33,914 bases of DNA. It comes from a virus. Numbering within the stretch: the stretch's first letter is position 1; each line of letters opens with the position of its first letter. Location: positions 1-33,914 of the IMG/VR virus record IMGVR_UViG_3300043540_000009, one strand, 5' to 3'. Of the stretch, positions 1-6,948 are shown one piece after another. The notes beneath the pieces were generated by a model. That model was given only the letters and a program-made list of their open reading frames with translations, was not told the DNA's origin and did not search any database. Made by a program: the position numbers and the translations under genes.

Positions 1-40
1 TGTGTGTATTTTATACTCTGCACACAGACTCGCAAGCGGA

Positions 41-670
41 TTAGGTCATTGAACCTGTCGCCAATTTCCTGAATGTAAGTTCCTCGGCAATACCTGGCCA
101 GTCGGTTGCGAACACGGTTACACCATATTGGAAACTACTACCACCGCTTCCGGTTCCGGTGTGAATGTCAAACAGCTTGAAGAATTCACTCCAGGAAGGA
201 GATTCTTGCCGTTCGGTGATGTCTAACTTTCCATTCAAACTTCCAGACCACCCCGGATAGCCTCTCGGTGCAGGATCGTTCATGCCACACCAATTCATAA
301 CGCCGCCGCGAGGGCAGCAGTGGCTATTACTGGCCACCTCGCTAAAGTTGCAGCGCATATTCAGCGAGGTGATTTTTGACCCACGCGGAAATTTGCGATA
401 CCATGAACCCTTGTCCCTTGCGCAGAATGCGTTATAGGTTCGCATCAAACTGTTTTGATTTTCCAGGATCCACGGGACCAATTCGGCGAATGACCTGACC
501 TTGCCTTGTTCGGCGCGGAGCCATTTTTCATGAGTAGCCTTCAGTCTCGCATATTCCCGAAGTTCCTTCTTCTCATCTCGAACCTTTTGGAGATGAAGGA
601 TGTACTTACTGATATCCTTCTCTTCGAAGAGCTTACCAGTAAAAGGGCATTTGCGGACTACGACTCTCAT
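41..670 (-). CDS. Phage protein of unknown function, 209 aa
   Basis: I do not recognise this protein. It begins with a short segment carrying one Cys (KCPFTGKLF), then a charged, probably helical stretch (about residues 18-65, rich in K, R and E), and ends in a Gly/Ser/aromatic-rich part with several Cys (NSHCCPRGGVMNWCG). There is no signal peptide or membrane segment. The ATG start overlaps the TGA of the upstream gene (ATGA at 667-670), so translation is probably coupled. It is the last complete gene on the left; the 40 bases beyond its stop show nothing I can name. Confidence 0.75.
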   Translation of the reverse strand: MRVVVRKCPFTGKLFEEKDISKYILHLQKVRDEKKELREYARLKATHEKWLRAEQGKVRSFAELVPWILENQNSLMRTYNAFCARDKGSWYRKFPRGSKITSLNMRCNFSEVASNSHCCPRGGVMNWCGMNDPAPRGYPGWSGSLNGKLDITERQESPSWSEFFKLFDIHTGTGSGGSSFQYGVTVFATDWPGIAEELTFRKLATGSMT

Positions 671-906
671 TTTAGTTTCACGTAAATTGGTTCGAACAGG
701 ATGCAGCCAAAGGAGATGCGAGTCTGGATGGTTTGTGTTTCCCCGCCAGCGTAGACCATAGTCTTAAGCTCTCCCCCTACCCCGTAAGACGGGTGTTGTT
801 GCCCGTGTATTTGGGGATTTTTGCAGATATTTATGTGCCCTGCGTCATAGGGATAGCCTGTGCCGTCCCCGTCTCCCCAATGCTTGCACTTGCCGCAGTT
901 GTTCAA
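667..906 (-). CDS. Small Cys-containing phage protein, 79 aa, TTG start
   Basis: Unknown function. The protein opens with CGKCKHW and has two further Cys (NICKNP, GCILFE), giving four Cys that could bind a metal. The start codon is TTG at 906-904, and its last two bases are shared with the TGA stop of the 26-codon ORF upstream, a typical coupled start. The next gene overlaps its stop by 4 nt. Similar small CxxCxxW proteins are common in phages but have no assigned role that I know of. Confidence 0.7.
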   Translation of the reverse strand: MNNCGKCKHWGDGDGTGYPYDAGHINICKNPQIHGQQHPSYGVGGELKTMVYAGGETQTIQTRISFGCILFEPIYVKLK

Positions 907-983
907 CCCAGTTCCTTGAGTTGTTGCTTCTTGGCTGTCAGTACAGCTTCGGCGGCAGCGATTACAGCGAGACGTTTGAACAT
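903..983 (-). CDS. 26-aa small ORF with strong RBS
   Basis: A short ORF (begins MFKRLAVIAAAEAVLTAKKQ) preceded by a good Shine-Dalgarno (AAGGAG, about 9 nt before ATG). Its TGA overlaps the TTG start of the 79-aa gene, so it is either a real microprotein or a leader that brings ribosomes to a weak TTG start. It is Ala/Lys-rich and predicted helical, with no recognisable family. Confidence 0.5.
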   Translation of the reverse strand: MFKRLAVIAAAEAVLTAKKQQLKELG

Positions 984-1011
984 TTGGGGTAACTCCTTAG
1001 TTGGTACCACT

Positions 1012-1042
1012 ATTGTACTAGAGAGCACAGGGTTCTGTGCAA
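1012..1042 (-). promoter_or_regulatory. Stem-loop and possible sigma70-like -10 box
   Basis: In the 65-nt gap upstream of the 26-aa ORF the minus strand has a perfect 6-bp hairpin (GCACAG-AACC-CTGTGC, 1025-1040) followed by TACAAT (1017-1012), a 5/6 match to a -10 box. The only -35-like sequence (TTGCAC, 1042-1037) is weak and the spacer is 19 nt. It may be a promoter or an intercistronic RNA hairpin. Confidence 0.25.
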
Positions 1043-1048
1043 CAGGTT

Positions 1049-1615
1049 TTACCAGCCGTATTTCTCTTTGTAAGACCGAACCCTCTTTTTTTCCTTCTTT
1101 AACTCTTTCTTGGTCATACCCTGCAAGCGGATCATTTCCTTTTCCAGGATTTGGTTCACGAAGTCATTGAACGTCATGTTGGCTTCGTGTGCCATTTTGA
1201 ATATTGACAAGAGTTCATCATCCGGGATATTCAGCGGAACCAAAATGCCACGATCGAATTCACGACCATGGATGATGGCGTCAAACTTCTCCAGGAAGTC
1301 TTCTTCAACCTCCAGCGTAGTGTAGCTGACATCATCCCATGCATTATCGGGATCCACACCTCGGCGCTTGGCTTCGTCCAAGTAGCCTTGGCGGTGGGCA
1401 GGATTGGTCCACTGGTAGCAGACAGGTTCGCCCGGTACTTCCAGATGCGCCTCAAGAACCTCCCCGATCGAATTCACGATCGCGCCGCCCACAGGCTTGC
1501 CGGCCGTAGTTTTGAAGTCGATGAAGAATGCATCGTCTCCGTAGCAGAGCCATTGATACTTGCCGCCGCTTTCGAAGCAGTAGTTTACGATTTCGAGTAG
1601 GTTCTTGATGTTCAT
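1049..1615 (-). CDS. Phage protein with ribbon-helix-helix-like C-terminal segment, 188 aa
   Basis: Conserved-looking phage protein of unknown role. Residues 1-125 form a mixed alpha/beta region. Residues about 128-170 (NIPDDELLSIFKMAHEANMT, then FNDFVNQILEKEM) follow the pattern of a beta strand plus two helices seen in Arc/MetJ-type ribbon-helix-helix modules and in many phage proteins. The C-terminus is a highly basic KKELKKEKKRVR tail that could bind nucleic acid. The start overlaps the stop of the upstream ATPase gene by 4 nt (ATGA), so they are probably one operon. DNA binding is inference. Confidence 0.7.
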   Translation of the reverse strand: MNIKNLLEIVNYCFESGGKYQWLCYGDDAFFIDFKTTAGKPVGGAIVNSIGEVLEAHLEVPGEPVCYQWTNPAHRQGYLDEAKRRGVDPDNAWDDVSYTTLEVEEDFLEKFDAIIHGREFDRGILVPLNIPDDELLSIFKMAHEANMTFNDFVNQILEKEMIRLQGMTKKELKKEKKRVRSYKEKYGW

Positions 1616-2691
1616 ACGTAGTCCAGGTAGTTGTAAGCCTTCGTCTTTTCCTTGGTGAACACGACAGTGAGACCACTGGAAGTGATGTAGGTGTAAGTGC
1701 CTTCTTCCGGATCGACATTCTTCAGATCGGTCGGACGCAGGGTGACTTCCACTTCTTCGTGTTCATCATCGCCGTCGTCATCCTTGGTACCAGTCTTCAC
1801 GTATTCCGTGAGCTGGATTTGCGGATGCTGGATTGGGTTCATCGGGAAGGCGTTCGGGTAGAAGTCGCCTTCGGCCAGTTCCTTGCCATTCTTGATGACC
1901 TTGATGTTGTGCGTGATGCGGTCGTTCATCTGCGGCTTCGCGTTCAGCATTTCCAGCGCCTGGTGCGGAGTCTCACCGTAACGGTTCATTTCTTCGACCA
2001 GTGCCTTCAGCATGTCGAAGTTGAACGCAGTGAACAGCAGCGACAGACGGCAGATCGTCGGAATGTGTTCCTTGGCGATCAGTACATCGTTGCAGTAGTC
2101 GGTGATGAACGCAGGATCCACGCCAGTGAAGTCGATCATGTAGAAAATGCGACCAGGACGGTTCTGCATGTGGACGTTGACGCGGCAACGGTCATTGGTC
2201 GTCAGCAGGAACAGAGTCTTGGAAGGATACACACCATCCAGCAGTGTCAACAGGTTCTGTTGTTGTTCTTCGTCGAAGACCTTCTCGAACTCGTCGAAGA
2301 TGACGATCTTCGGTTCATCGATACTTTGGATGAACTGGTTGAAGCCGTCGCCGTTGAAAGGCGTGTTGATGACGATGGTTGCGATGCCATCCTTGGCGGC
2401 CTGTTCCGAAATCATCTTGGCCAGCATTGTCTTGCCGCTGCCCTTTTCGCCGGTAAGTAGAACGCCGGTGCTATTCGGGCGAGCGTGGAAAGTGCTCAGG
2501 ATGCGTTCGGCATGCTTGTTGGCGGTGCCGTAAACCTTGCCGCTGGTATGGAAATCGGACATTTCCTTGAGGTAGAAACCGCGCATCGAGGAACCCAGGG
2601 CATAGGTGCCGACAGGCAGGTGTTCGCGCAGATCAATTGCACCTTCCGGGGTAGGCCAGAGGTATTCGCCTTCTTTGGTATAGCAGCTCAT
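1612..2691 (-). CDS. AAA+ ATPase, 359 aa
   Basis: A single AAA+ domain lies at about residues 55-240. The Walker A motif is GEKGSGKT (81-88), Walker B is KIVIFDEF (128-135) and a sensor-1-like segment is FLLTTND (about 161-167). An Asp/Glu-rich stretch and a beta-rich C-terminal part (about 270-359) follow. Such single-domain ATPases occur in many large T4-like phages, where they are usually only called ATPases. The layout resembles clamp-loader or CDC48-type folds but not T4 gp44. A GATAAATT box lies 25 nt upstream of the ATG, so it may be transcribed late. The substrate is unknown. Confidence 0.85.
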   Translation of the reverse strand: MSCYTKEGEYLWPTPEGAIDLREHLPVGTYALGSSMRGFYLKEMSDFHTSGKVYGTANKHAERILSTFHARPNSTGVLLTGEKGSGKTMLAKMISEQAAKDGIATIVINTPFNGDGFNQFIQSIDEPKIVIFDEFEKVFDEEQQQNLLTLLDGVYPSKTLFLLTTNDRCRVNVHMQNRPGRIFYMIDFTGVDPAFITDYCNDVLIAKEHIPTICRLSLLFTAFNFDMLKALVEEMNRYGETPHQALEMLNAKPQMNDRITHNIKVIKNGKELAEGDFYPNAFPMNPIQHPQIQLTEYVKTGTKDDDGDDEHEEVEVTLRPTDLKNVDPEEGTYTYITSSGLTVVFTKEKTKAYNYLDYV

Positions 2692-2716
2692 GTGTGTAGT
2701 CTTTCTTTAGTTGATT

Positions 2717-2724
2717 AATTTATC
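2717..2724 (-). promoter_or_regulatory. T4-like late promoter box (GATAAATT)
   Basis: GATAAATT on the minus strand, 25 nt upstream of the AAA+ ATPase ATG and overlapping the 3' end of the macro-domain gene. It matches the box found before the 255-aa gene at 18022 exactly, and differs at the last base from the GATAAATA boxes elsewhere in this window. Confidence 0.45.
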
Positions 2725-3208
2725 GAGTTGTAACAGTTGCGTCAGGAAGCCACAGCGTCACCGGATAGTCCATCGTCTGCTCGATGATCTCGCGGATGAT
2801 TTCCCAGTTGCCACCGCCACGTGCAGCACCGATCAGTGGAATGTGGACTTCGTTGGGTTGCATATTTGCAACATCTTCCAAGCCTTGGCTGATGTAGTCG
2901 TTCACGATCTGGAAGCATTCCTGCACCGCATCGTAGCTGACCATCCGTGTGCCCTTGCCGTACAGGTTTTGAGTCACAGCGTTCCAGATCATCAGTTGCG
3001 GGTTGATGAGCACAGGATAGGCTTGTCCCAGCTTCAGGCCGTGCTTGGTGTAAACCTGCGTGTAAGCTTCGTATGCCTGCGGGAAGTCTTGCTTCACACC
3101 CAGCGCCACGCCGGAACCCATCACACCTTGTGCATTGCAGCCATGGACGATATGTCCGGCCTTGACATGCAACAGGTTACCGATTTGCGTCTTGATCTTG
3201 ATTGCCAT
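2720..3208 (-). CDS. Macro-domain (ADP-ribose-binding) protein, 162 aa
   Basis: A stand-alone macro domain. It has the N-terminal strand and loop IVHGCNAQGVMGSGVA (about 21-36) and the second ligand loop IPLIGAARGGGNW (about 123-135), as in Poa1/Appr-1''-p phosphatase-like and TARG1/DarG-like macro domains. The family binds ADP-ribose and often removes it from protein, DNA or phosphorylated ADP-ribose. The length is normal for a single domain. The upstream 133-aa gene overlaps its start by 32 nt. In a phage, a role in reversing ADP-ribosylation or processing NAD-derived signals is plausible but is inference. Confidence 0.85.
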   Translation of the reverse strand: MAIKIKTQIGNLLHVKAGHIVHGCNAQGVMGSGVALGVKQDFPQAYEAYTQVYTKHGLKLGQAYPVLINPQLMIWNAVTQNLYGKGTRMVSYDAVQECFQIVNDYISQGLEDVANMQPNEVHIPLIGAARGGGNWEIIREIIEQTMDYPVTLWLPDATVTTR

Positions 3209-3578
3209 TGTCTTCTTTCAGTGCTGTCCTGCATTGTTGAACAACAGTTGCCAAGTAATGCAGCAAACCATTCTCGTGTACTCTTTGCTTCGCCTCTTCT
3301 ACACGAGCAGGGTCGCAAAACTCCTCCGCGTAAATGTTGGTCCAGTCGTCTAGTGCAATTATAGCTGCCTGCATAGCTTCCCGCAAGGCCAGCAATTGTA
3401 AATGTTCTTTGTCCATCTCCTCCAAGAATAGGATCTCGGGAGGACGAGCAGAAAAACGATTGGTGTCATATCGCATTTCCAGCTCGCGTAAGAAGTAATC
3501 GAAGCGCCCATACACAGTACCGGGTGCCTTTTCAGGCATCCGCTTTATGAGCTTTCGAAGACTTCTTACTTTAGACAT
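3177..3578 (-). CDS. Hypothetical phage protein, 133 aa
   Basis: Unknown. It has a basic N-terminus (SLRKLIKRMPEKAPG), a mostly helical middle and a charged C-terminus. It starts at an ATG that overlaps the TAA of the 377-codon gene (TAATG at 3576-3580). Its end overlaps the macro-domain gene start by 32 nt, the largest overlap in this part of the operon. No Cys pairs or membrane segments are seen. Confidence 0.65.
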   Translation of the reverse strand: MSKVRSLRKLIKRMPEKAPGTVYGRFDYFLRELEMRYDTNRFSARPPEILFLEEMDKEHLQLLALREAMQAAIIALDDWTNIYAEEFCDPARVEEAKQRVHENGLLHYLATVVQQCRTALKEDNGNQDQDANR

Positions 3579-4705
3579 TACTTTTCTTCGCCGGTCGGAA
3601 GGAAGAACTGTGCTGCCTGTGCATTCGCGTCGTCGTCGATTTCTTCGATGAATTCTTCATCTTCACGATCCCATTCGGCGCGCTCTGCCTTCTCGGCAGT
3701 GATGACCTTCTGGTAGGCGCCGACCAGCACTTCGTACGATTCCAATTCACTGTTCTGGCTGCCGCAACCGGTAGGCTTCATCCAGCTCTTGCGCGTCATG
3801 GCCATGAATCCGTTGATGTAGCAGCCCTTCAGGATGTCGGTAATCAGTTCGACCAACTGTTCATCCGTCTTGTCGCCGGCAGCAGCCGCGGCAATCAGAT
3901 CGTTGTGGTCGATGAGAGAAGTGGAAAGACTTTGCACGCGGAGCCACTTATTGACCAGGTTCGGGTGATCCCATTCGAAGATGCCGTCACGCATGTTCAT
4001 GCGACGCAGCGAACGCATGGCACGCTGGAGTTCGGCATTGCCGCCGGTTTCTTCCGGTTCAGGCTTGGTGATCTCGCGCAGCTTTTCCAGGTACTCGGGC
4101 ATGTCGGCTAGGATGTCCTGGAAGCCATACTTCTTGTAGTAGTAACCATCCTTGTGCGTCTTGTCGCTGACGTAGTCTTCCTGACGCCAGGTATTGATGA
4201 TGTGATCGAACACATCGCCGTGGATGATGACATGCGTGATGCGCTTGCCCAGGTCGATCTTCTCTTGGAAATCGGCCATGTACTTGGCAGCAGCCACATC
4301 ATCACCTTCTTCGGCGCGTTGCTTGGCCCAGTCCTTCAGCCATGCTGCATCCGACTTGCCATCGATGTACAGGCGACCCTCATGGTCCAGGTCGAACAAG
4401 GCGTCGATGTCGAACTTTTCCCGACTTGCAGAAGGATCATGGTAGGGATTCGGGCCTTGTTCCAGTTCCGTCAGGCGTTGTTGAATCGCCTTCAGCACAA
4501 CGGGCAAACCACTGCCGCTGCAATTTTCCACCGCGCCGTAGTCGTTGTATTCGCCATAGAAAGGCAGCAGACACGGACGGTAGTAGGTGTAGTTGTAGCA
4601 GAAGTCTTCCGGGCGCTCTTGCTTTTCCAGAATGAACACTGCGACCCGTTGACCAGCTGTGACGTGCAGTTCCGTTACCGCACAAGTACCATTCCAGCAA
4701 CCCAT
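3578..4705 (-). CDS. Conserved-type phage protein of unknown function, 375 aa
   Basis: A large soluble protein with no motif I recognise. It begins MGCWNGTCAVTELHVTAGQR, a beta-rich start with two Cys. The middle and C-terminal parts are helical and acidic (the end has a long E/D-rich stretch). I chose the ATG at 4705-4703 because GAAGGA sits about 8-9 nt upstream. A TTG two codons earlier (4711) is also open and would give 377 aa. It sits between small unknown genes in a tightly overlapping operon. Confidence 0.75.
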   Translation of the reverse strand: MGCWNGTCAVTELHVTAGQRVAVFILEKQERPEDFCYNYTYYRPCLLPFYGEYNDYGAVENCSGSGLPVVLKAIQQRLTELEQGPNPYHDPSASREKFDIDALFDLDHEGRLYIDGKSDAAWLKDWAKQRAEEGDDVAAAKYMADFQEKIDLGKRITHVIIHGDVFDHIINTWRQEDYVSDKTHKDGYYYKKYGFQDILADMPEYLEKLREITKPEPEETGGNAELQRAMRSLRRMNMRDGIFEWDHPNLVNKWLRVQSLSTSLIDHNDLIAAAAAGDKTDEQLVELITDILKGCYINGFMAMTRKSWMKPTGCGSQNSELESYEVLVGAYQKVITAEKAERAEWDREDEEFIEEIDDDANAQAAQFFLPTGEEK

Positions 4706-4707
4706 TT

Positions 4708-4878
4708 TCAATTTCCTTCGTGTTGTTTAACTACAGAATACTTCCTGGGATCGTGACTAGAATCAGTCACTTCATATCCCTGCGCCTTTAGAGCAGCACG
4801 GACCACTTCAACAGTTTCCTGCATGAAGATTTCGATCCAATGCCACTCTTGGTCCTTTTTGAACCATACTACGAACAT
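4708..4878 (-). CDS. 56-aa small phage protein
   Basis: A short ORF filling the gap between two longer genes. The ATG follows directly on the TAG of the upstream gene (4881-4879) and has a GGAAAG ribosome binding site about 9 nt ahead. The stop TGA (4710-4708) abuts the next gene start. The protein begins MFVVWFKKDQEWHWIEIF and continues as an amphipathic helix, then a polar tail (TDSSHDPRKYSVVKQHEGN). This beta-helix-type composition is typical of tiny phage proteins; the function is unknown. Confidence 0.65.
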   Translation of the reverse strand: MFVVWFKKDQEWHWIEIFMQETVEVVRAALKAQGYEVTDSSHDPRKYSVVKQHEGN

Positions 4879-5205
4879 CTACTTCTTTCCAAACTTGGCT
4901 TGCAGCCGTTCGAGTTCTTGCCGTTCGCGTTCTTCTTGTTCGGCCAGACGCTTCTTTTCCAATGCGATTCTTGTCGAGAATTCAGCGTCAGTTTCCTGGC
5001 GGTCCTTCTTGATGTTGAAGCGAGGAGAAGGATTCGGATCGTAGTCGTAATAGAAGTGGGCGTCCCAGTCCAGGCGAGCATCTGCCCCGTGTTCTTGAAT
5101 CCACTCTGCAATTCGGTTGTACAAATCGCCCAGCGTCAATTCAAGCTCATACGGAGATACATCACTCACCGATTCCGTGATTACCTTCTTCTTTTCCTTA
5201 GCCAT
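4879..5205 (-). CDS. Hypothetical protein with C-terminal coiled coil, 108 aa
   Basis: Begins MAKEKKKVITESVSDVSPYE, has a helical middle (LTLGDLYNRIAEWIQEHGAD) and ends in a charged heptad-like helix (about residues 75-108, rich in E, R and K) that should form a coiled coil. The ATG at 5205-5203 has GGAAG 8 nt upstream and overlaps the previous stop by 8 nt (ATGGCTAA), a junction type that recurs in this genome. A longer open frame upstream runs out of phase through the preceding gene and is not used. Confidence 0.65.
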   Translation of the reverse strand: MAKEKKKVITESVSDVSPYELELTLGDLYNRIAEWIQEHGADARLDWDAHFYYDYDPNPSPRFNIKKDRQETDAEFSTRIALEKKRLAEQEERERQELERLQAKFGKK

Positions 5206-5491
5206 TGCTTCTGCTTCCGATAATTGTCTTCGAGCCATCCGGTTGCCCGTCGCCGCGCTGTTGCTTGCTCCAGGAGTAGTCATCCGGCAGCTTGTCGCTC
5301 ACGCCGGGCTTACCCACGGAGTCTGGATTCTGCGACACGAATGTCACATAGGCCACATCTGTGTTCTTCCGAAGGTCTTCCATGAAGGCCAGTGCTTCGG
5401 ACATTTCATTCATTTCAAAGTGGGAATGGAATGGGAAGAATGTCTCCCCTGTGATGTCCACCCAATACACCATATAACCGCTCGTCTTCAT
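5198..5491 (-). CDS. Hypothetical protein, 97 aa
   Basis: Unknown small protein (starts MKTSGYMVYWVDITGETFFP). It looks like a small alpha/beta fold: a strand, a helix (EMNEMSEALAFMEDLRKN) and a strand (DVAYVTFVSQNPDSVG), with a Ser/Gly/Lys/Arg-rich tail. The ATG at 5491 is preceded by a weak purine stretch (GAAAGAAAAAT). A TTG 12 codons upstream (5527) is open but unlikely. Confidence 0.6.
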   Translation of the reverse strand: MKTSGYMVYWVDITGETFFPFHSHFEMNEMSEALAFMEDLRKNTDVAYVTFVSQNPDSVGKPGVSDKLPDDYSWSKQQRGDGQPDGSKTIIGSRSNG

Positions 5492-5529
5492 ATTTTTCTT
5501 TCGTATATTTAGAGCAGTATACGGCAAAT

Positions 5530-5811
5530 TTACTTGCCCATCAACCGGTTCATAACTTCCTGCTCGTCGATGAATTGCTTCGCTTCTTTCAGGAAGTGCA
5601 ATAGATGGTTCATGTCAACCTTTTCCAAGGTCACTTCGGTTGCACCTGCTCTGGTACGCTTGTGTTCGTAGTAAACGAGACGAATGGCGACATTCGAATT
5701 CTCGTCCACGCTAAGGAACAGGTTACCGTTCCCGATTGCTGCTTTTCCAGTCAACCGATCAAGTCGGCCGCCATCTTCAGCAACAGACAGGATGTCGAAC
5801 TCTCCCGACAT
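5530..5811 (-). CDS. Hypothetical protein, 93 aa
   Basis: Unknown small protein (MSGEFDILSVAEDGGRLDRL). The first two thirds are predicted beta, then a C-terminal amphipathic helix (about 66-93). The ATG has a strong GGAGG five bases upstream. That GGAGG would lie in the last codons of the neighbouring 144-codon gene if its 14-bp duplication were absent, and the ATG would then be coupled to a TAA as TAATG. Confidence 0.65.
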   Translation of the reverse strand: MSGEFDILSVAEDGGRLDRLTGKAAIGNGNLFLSVDENSNVAIRLVYYEHKRTRAGATEVTLEKVDMNHLLHFLKEAKQFIDEQEVMNRLMGK

Positions 5812-5838
5812 TATGCCTCCAGCATTTTGGTGAATTTG

Positions 5839-5871
5839 GCGCTCAGTCCCTTGCGCTCAGTCCCTTGCGCT
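5839..5871. repeat. Perfect 14-bp tandem duplication
   Basis: The unit GCGCTCAGTCCCTT occurs at 5839-5852 and again at 5853-5866, followed by five more matching bases (to 5871). It lies at the 3' end of the minus-strand 144-codon gene and changes that gene's reading frame. Confidence 0.9.
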
Positions 5872-6277
5872 TCCTTCGCGCTATTTCTTGTTTATAAGCC
5901 TTCGGTGAATATTTCATACCCTCTATCCAATATTCCTTAGGTCCGTACATTGTGTCCACTGCTGGGCCGCCAAGGCGATGTCTCTTGCCATCCTTGTACC
6001 ATTGGAAATTCCCGCGATGAATTACCGCTGGACCACCAATGCGGTGAAGCTCGCCTTCCTTGTACCACTCTTCGATACCATACGCAGGATTTCCGTATGC
6101 AGGTCCGAAGATCCGGTGCTTCTTACCCTCTTTATTCAGGTATTGGTAAGCGAAACGTCCTTGTGTGCGAGGTGGGTAATACCGCTGCCAGAACGGATGC
6201 GTGGCGCTGATGTTCACCTTCTCGAGGGTAAGGGCTTCGATGAGTTCGTCGTAGTCTTCCATGCTGTATTGTAGCAT
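5843..6277 (-). CDS. WYKDGK/HRxGGPA repeat protein, C-terminus altered by a duplication, 144 aa
   Basis: Residues about 50-125 hold four degenerate repeats of the type W(Y/I)K(D/E)GKxHRxGGPA, seen for example as WYKEGELHRIGGPA and WYKDGKRHRLGGPA. This MORN-like repeat is widespread in large phages and giant viruses and has no established role. The C-terminus ends GLSARD because of a 14-bp tandem duplication. With one copy the frame would continue GLSAKFTKMLEA and stop at a TAA overlapping the next ATG. The start may be ATG 6277 or ATG 6262; neither has a clear ribosome binding site. Confidence 0.75.
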   Translation of the reverse strand: MLQYSMEDYDELIEALTLEKVNISATHPFWQRYYPPRTQGRFAYQYLNKEGKKHRIFGPAYGNPAYGIEEWYKEGELHRIGGPAVIHRGNFQWYKDGKRHRLGGPAVDTMYGPKEYWIEGMKYSPKAYKQEIARRKRKGLSARD

Positions 6278-6285
6278 GGCAAAGA

Positions 6286-6630
6286 CTATTTGTCAAACTG
6301 GAAACATTGCTCCAGGAACCCTTCGATTCCGCCATGCAGTTTAATCATCATTGCATCCATATCCGAGAATAGAATCAGACGCTTCTTTGTGAAGAAATAG
6401 GGATATGTCATTTTCGACATACCTATTTGATGCTTTGCTTTTATTGTTATTGGTAATTCAAAACTGTAAACTGTAAATATGTTCTTCAGTACAAGAAATC
6501 CTGTGTAGGTTAATCTCAACCCTGCTGCTTGTGTAAAGAAAAGTGTATTCAGTTGGTCATTACTCAGGTCGGCCGCTTGTTCGTGGTGTTTCCTGACTTC
6601 TTCAAAGATTGCTACTTTGAGGGCGTCCAT
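6286..6630 (-). CDS. Conserved-type phage protein, 114 aa
   Basis: Unknown function. Residues 1-30 are helical, residues about 45-70 form strands (LVLKNIFTVYSFEL), and the C-terminal segment YFFTKKRLILFSDMDAMMIK-LHGG resembles a motif seen in many T4-like phage hypothetical proteins. AGGAG lies 11 nt before the ATG. Confidence 0.7.
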   Translation of the reverse strand: MDALKVAIFEEVRKHHEQAADLSNDQLNTLFFTQAAGLRLTYTGFLVLKNIFTVYSFELPITIKAKHQIGMSKMTYPYFFTKKRLILFSDMDAMMIKLHGGIEGFLEQCFQFDK

Positions 6631-6644
6631 ACACTACTTATCTC

Positions 6645-6884
6645 CTACAGTAACCAAGAATAGATTCCTATCATATTGATGGCAATGAAAAACCATATCT
6701 GCCAAGACACTACTTTGGGTGCGTCTGTTTTACGCAGAATGAATAGTGTAGCAGCATTAGACAAAAGGAATGGAATATACGCCCAGCCACTAATGGGCAA
6801 GTGCAAAGCAAGAATCAGGGATCCGGCAATAGCACCCCAAAGTGAAATCTGTTCGATGATTGTTTTCATACGATATATTAACAT
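6645..6884 (-). CDS. Small integral membrane protein, 79 aa
   Basis: It has two to three hydrophobic segments: about 13-28 (LWGAIAGSLILALHLP), 33-49 (GWAYIPFLLSNAATLFI) and 60-79 (SWQIWFFIAINMIGIYSWLL). The spacing and the C-terminal GIYSWLL recall half of a PnuC/YgjV-like membrane protein, but this is a weak resemblance and no transport role can be claimed. The start is ATG 6884, or ATG 6869 five codons later; neither has a good ribosome binding site. It is transcribed divergently from hss. Confidence 0.65.
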   Translation of the reverse strand: MLIYRMKTIIEQISLWGAIAGSLILALHLPISGWAYIPFLLSNAATLFILRKTDAPKVVSWQIWFFIAINMIGIYSWLL

Positions 6885-6922
6885 AGACTATTTGAAAGAT
6901 CAATACGAAAGAAGGATTTTGT

Positions 6923-6930
6923 GATAAATA
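6923..6930 (+). promoter_or_regulatory. T4-like late promoter box (GATAAATA) before hss
   Basis: GATAAATA on the plus strand, 18 nt upstream of the hss ATG and followed by a GGGAG ribosome binding site. It has the same octamer as the boxes before the 98-aa, GIY-YIG, holin-like and fibre genes on the other strand. It is the only plus-strand copy I noted. Confidence 0.6.
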
Positions 6931-6948
6931 GCTAAGGGAGTATTTAAT

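Noticed and set aside
1759-2460. 233-codon plus-strand ORF opposite the AAA+ ATPase
   Set aside because: It is the antisense shadow of a gene with clear Walker motifs; its composition (V/E/Q/R-rich) is that of a mirrored GC-rich coding frame and it has no ribosome binding site.
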